This document shows, one piece after another, positions 41,803 through 41,906 of a stretch of 41,906 nt of DNA. The stretch covers positions 1-41,906 of the forward strand of contig CAKROE010000013.1 of NCBI GenBank assembly GCA_934371915.1, read 5' to 3'. A program made the position numbers and the translations under genes. The stretch is from an uncultured Blautia sp. (GTDB taxonomy: Bacteria > Bacillota > Clostridia > Lachnospirales > Lachnospiraceae). Below the pieces are notes generated by a model. It saw nothing but the letters and a program-made list of their open reading frames with translations, was not told where the DNA came from and made no database searches. The first letter of the stretch is position 1; every line of letters starts with the position of its first letter.

Positions 41803-41906
41803 ATGCAAATTACTTTGCTATAGAAGATATATCGTATCTTCAAAACCACATACATGTTGACAATCAACTGAATCTTTCTGACCATGCTTTTTGGTCAAGC
41901 CCTCAC
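41803..41906 (-). other. Leader or spacer upstream of the tRNA array
   Basis: The sequence holds short dyads: GAAGATA...TATCTTC (41823-41841), GTTGA...TCAAC (41856-41868) and TGACC...GGTCA near 41879-41895. No clear promoter is visible. It may be spacer RNA from an rRNA or tRNA operon that begins beyond the right edge. Confidence 0.35.

Noticed and set aside
41682..41885. A 67-residue minus-strand frame at the right edge
   Set aside because: It covers the tRNA-Asp gene and its flanks and is not coding.

Overview
The window looks like a low-to-mid GC, spore-forming Firmicute of the Clostridia, probably Lachnospiraceae (Blautia/Ruminococcus-like). This is an inference from sporulation genes (spoVT, a spoIID-spoIIQ-type pair), AGGAGG ribosome sites, sortase-type wall anchoring and the tRNA arrangement. 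No taxonomic marker was compared.

Layout. 1-73: tRNA-Gln(CTG), minus strand. 235-3453: three plus-strand housekeeping genes (nicotinate phosphoribosyltransferase, a VanY-like M15 peptidase, DAHP synthase), closed by a strong terminator. 3538-8638, minus strand: an orphan ABC-type substrate-binding lipoprotein, a Cache-GGDEF-EAL c-di-GMP protein, and SpoVT. 8821-33804, minus strand: about 25 kb of one reading frame for a giant filamentous adhesin of roughly 8,300 residues. It runs from a signal peptide through a proline-rich repeat, an RTX-like and beta-helix start, InlB-like repeats, long alanine/valine-rich LktA-type tandem repeats, and coiled coils to a sortase-type C-terminus. The frame is broken once, by an in-frame TAA at 33385-33387, 139 codons after the start. 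33827-35005: a membrane-anchored TPR protein immediately upstream of the adhesin. 35371-36168: a LytTR-type regulator. 36430-37416: trhA (hemolysin III/PAQR) and a GIY-YIG protein. 37609-39326: spoIIQ-like and spoIID. 39468-40676: a membrane metallophosphoesterase. 40646-40924: a small cationic hypothetical protein. 41099-41802: seven tRNA genes (read Asp-Val-Tyr-Thr-fMet-Phe-Lys).

How the pieces may fit together. The TPR protein and adhesin form an apparent operon. Its promoter (TTGCTG-17-TATAAT) carries two 17-bp direct repeats, 20 bp apart, directly upstream of the -35 box, which is where a LytTR activator would bind; the next gene upstream encodes a LytTR protein. On the other side of the adhesin, a solute-binding lipoprotein without permeases sits in an operon with a membrane GGDEF-EAL protein. 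I infer a candidate module in which an extracellular ligand and c-di-GMP, together with a LytTR switch, control a wall-anchored giant fibre. In this genome the fibre may be switched off by the premature stop.

Other points of interest are a hairpin that would mask the spoVT ribosome site, paired palindromes at the DAHP synthase promoter, and degenerate active sites in both SpoIID (Glu to Gln) and the SpoIIQ-like protein. All family assignments were made by eye from motifs; no database search was run.
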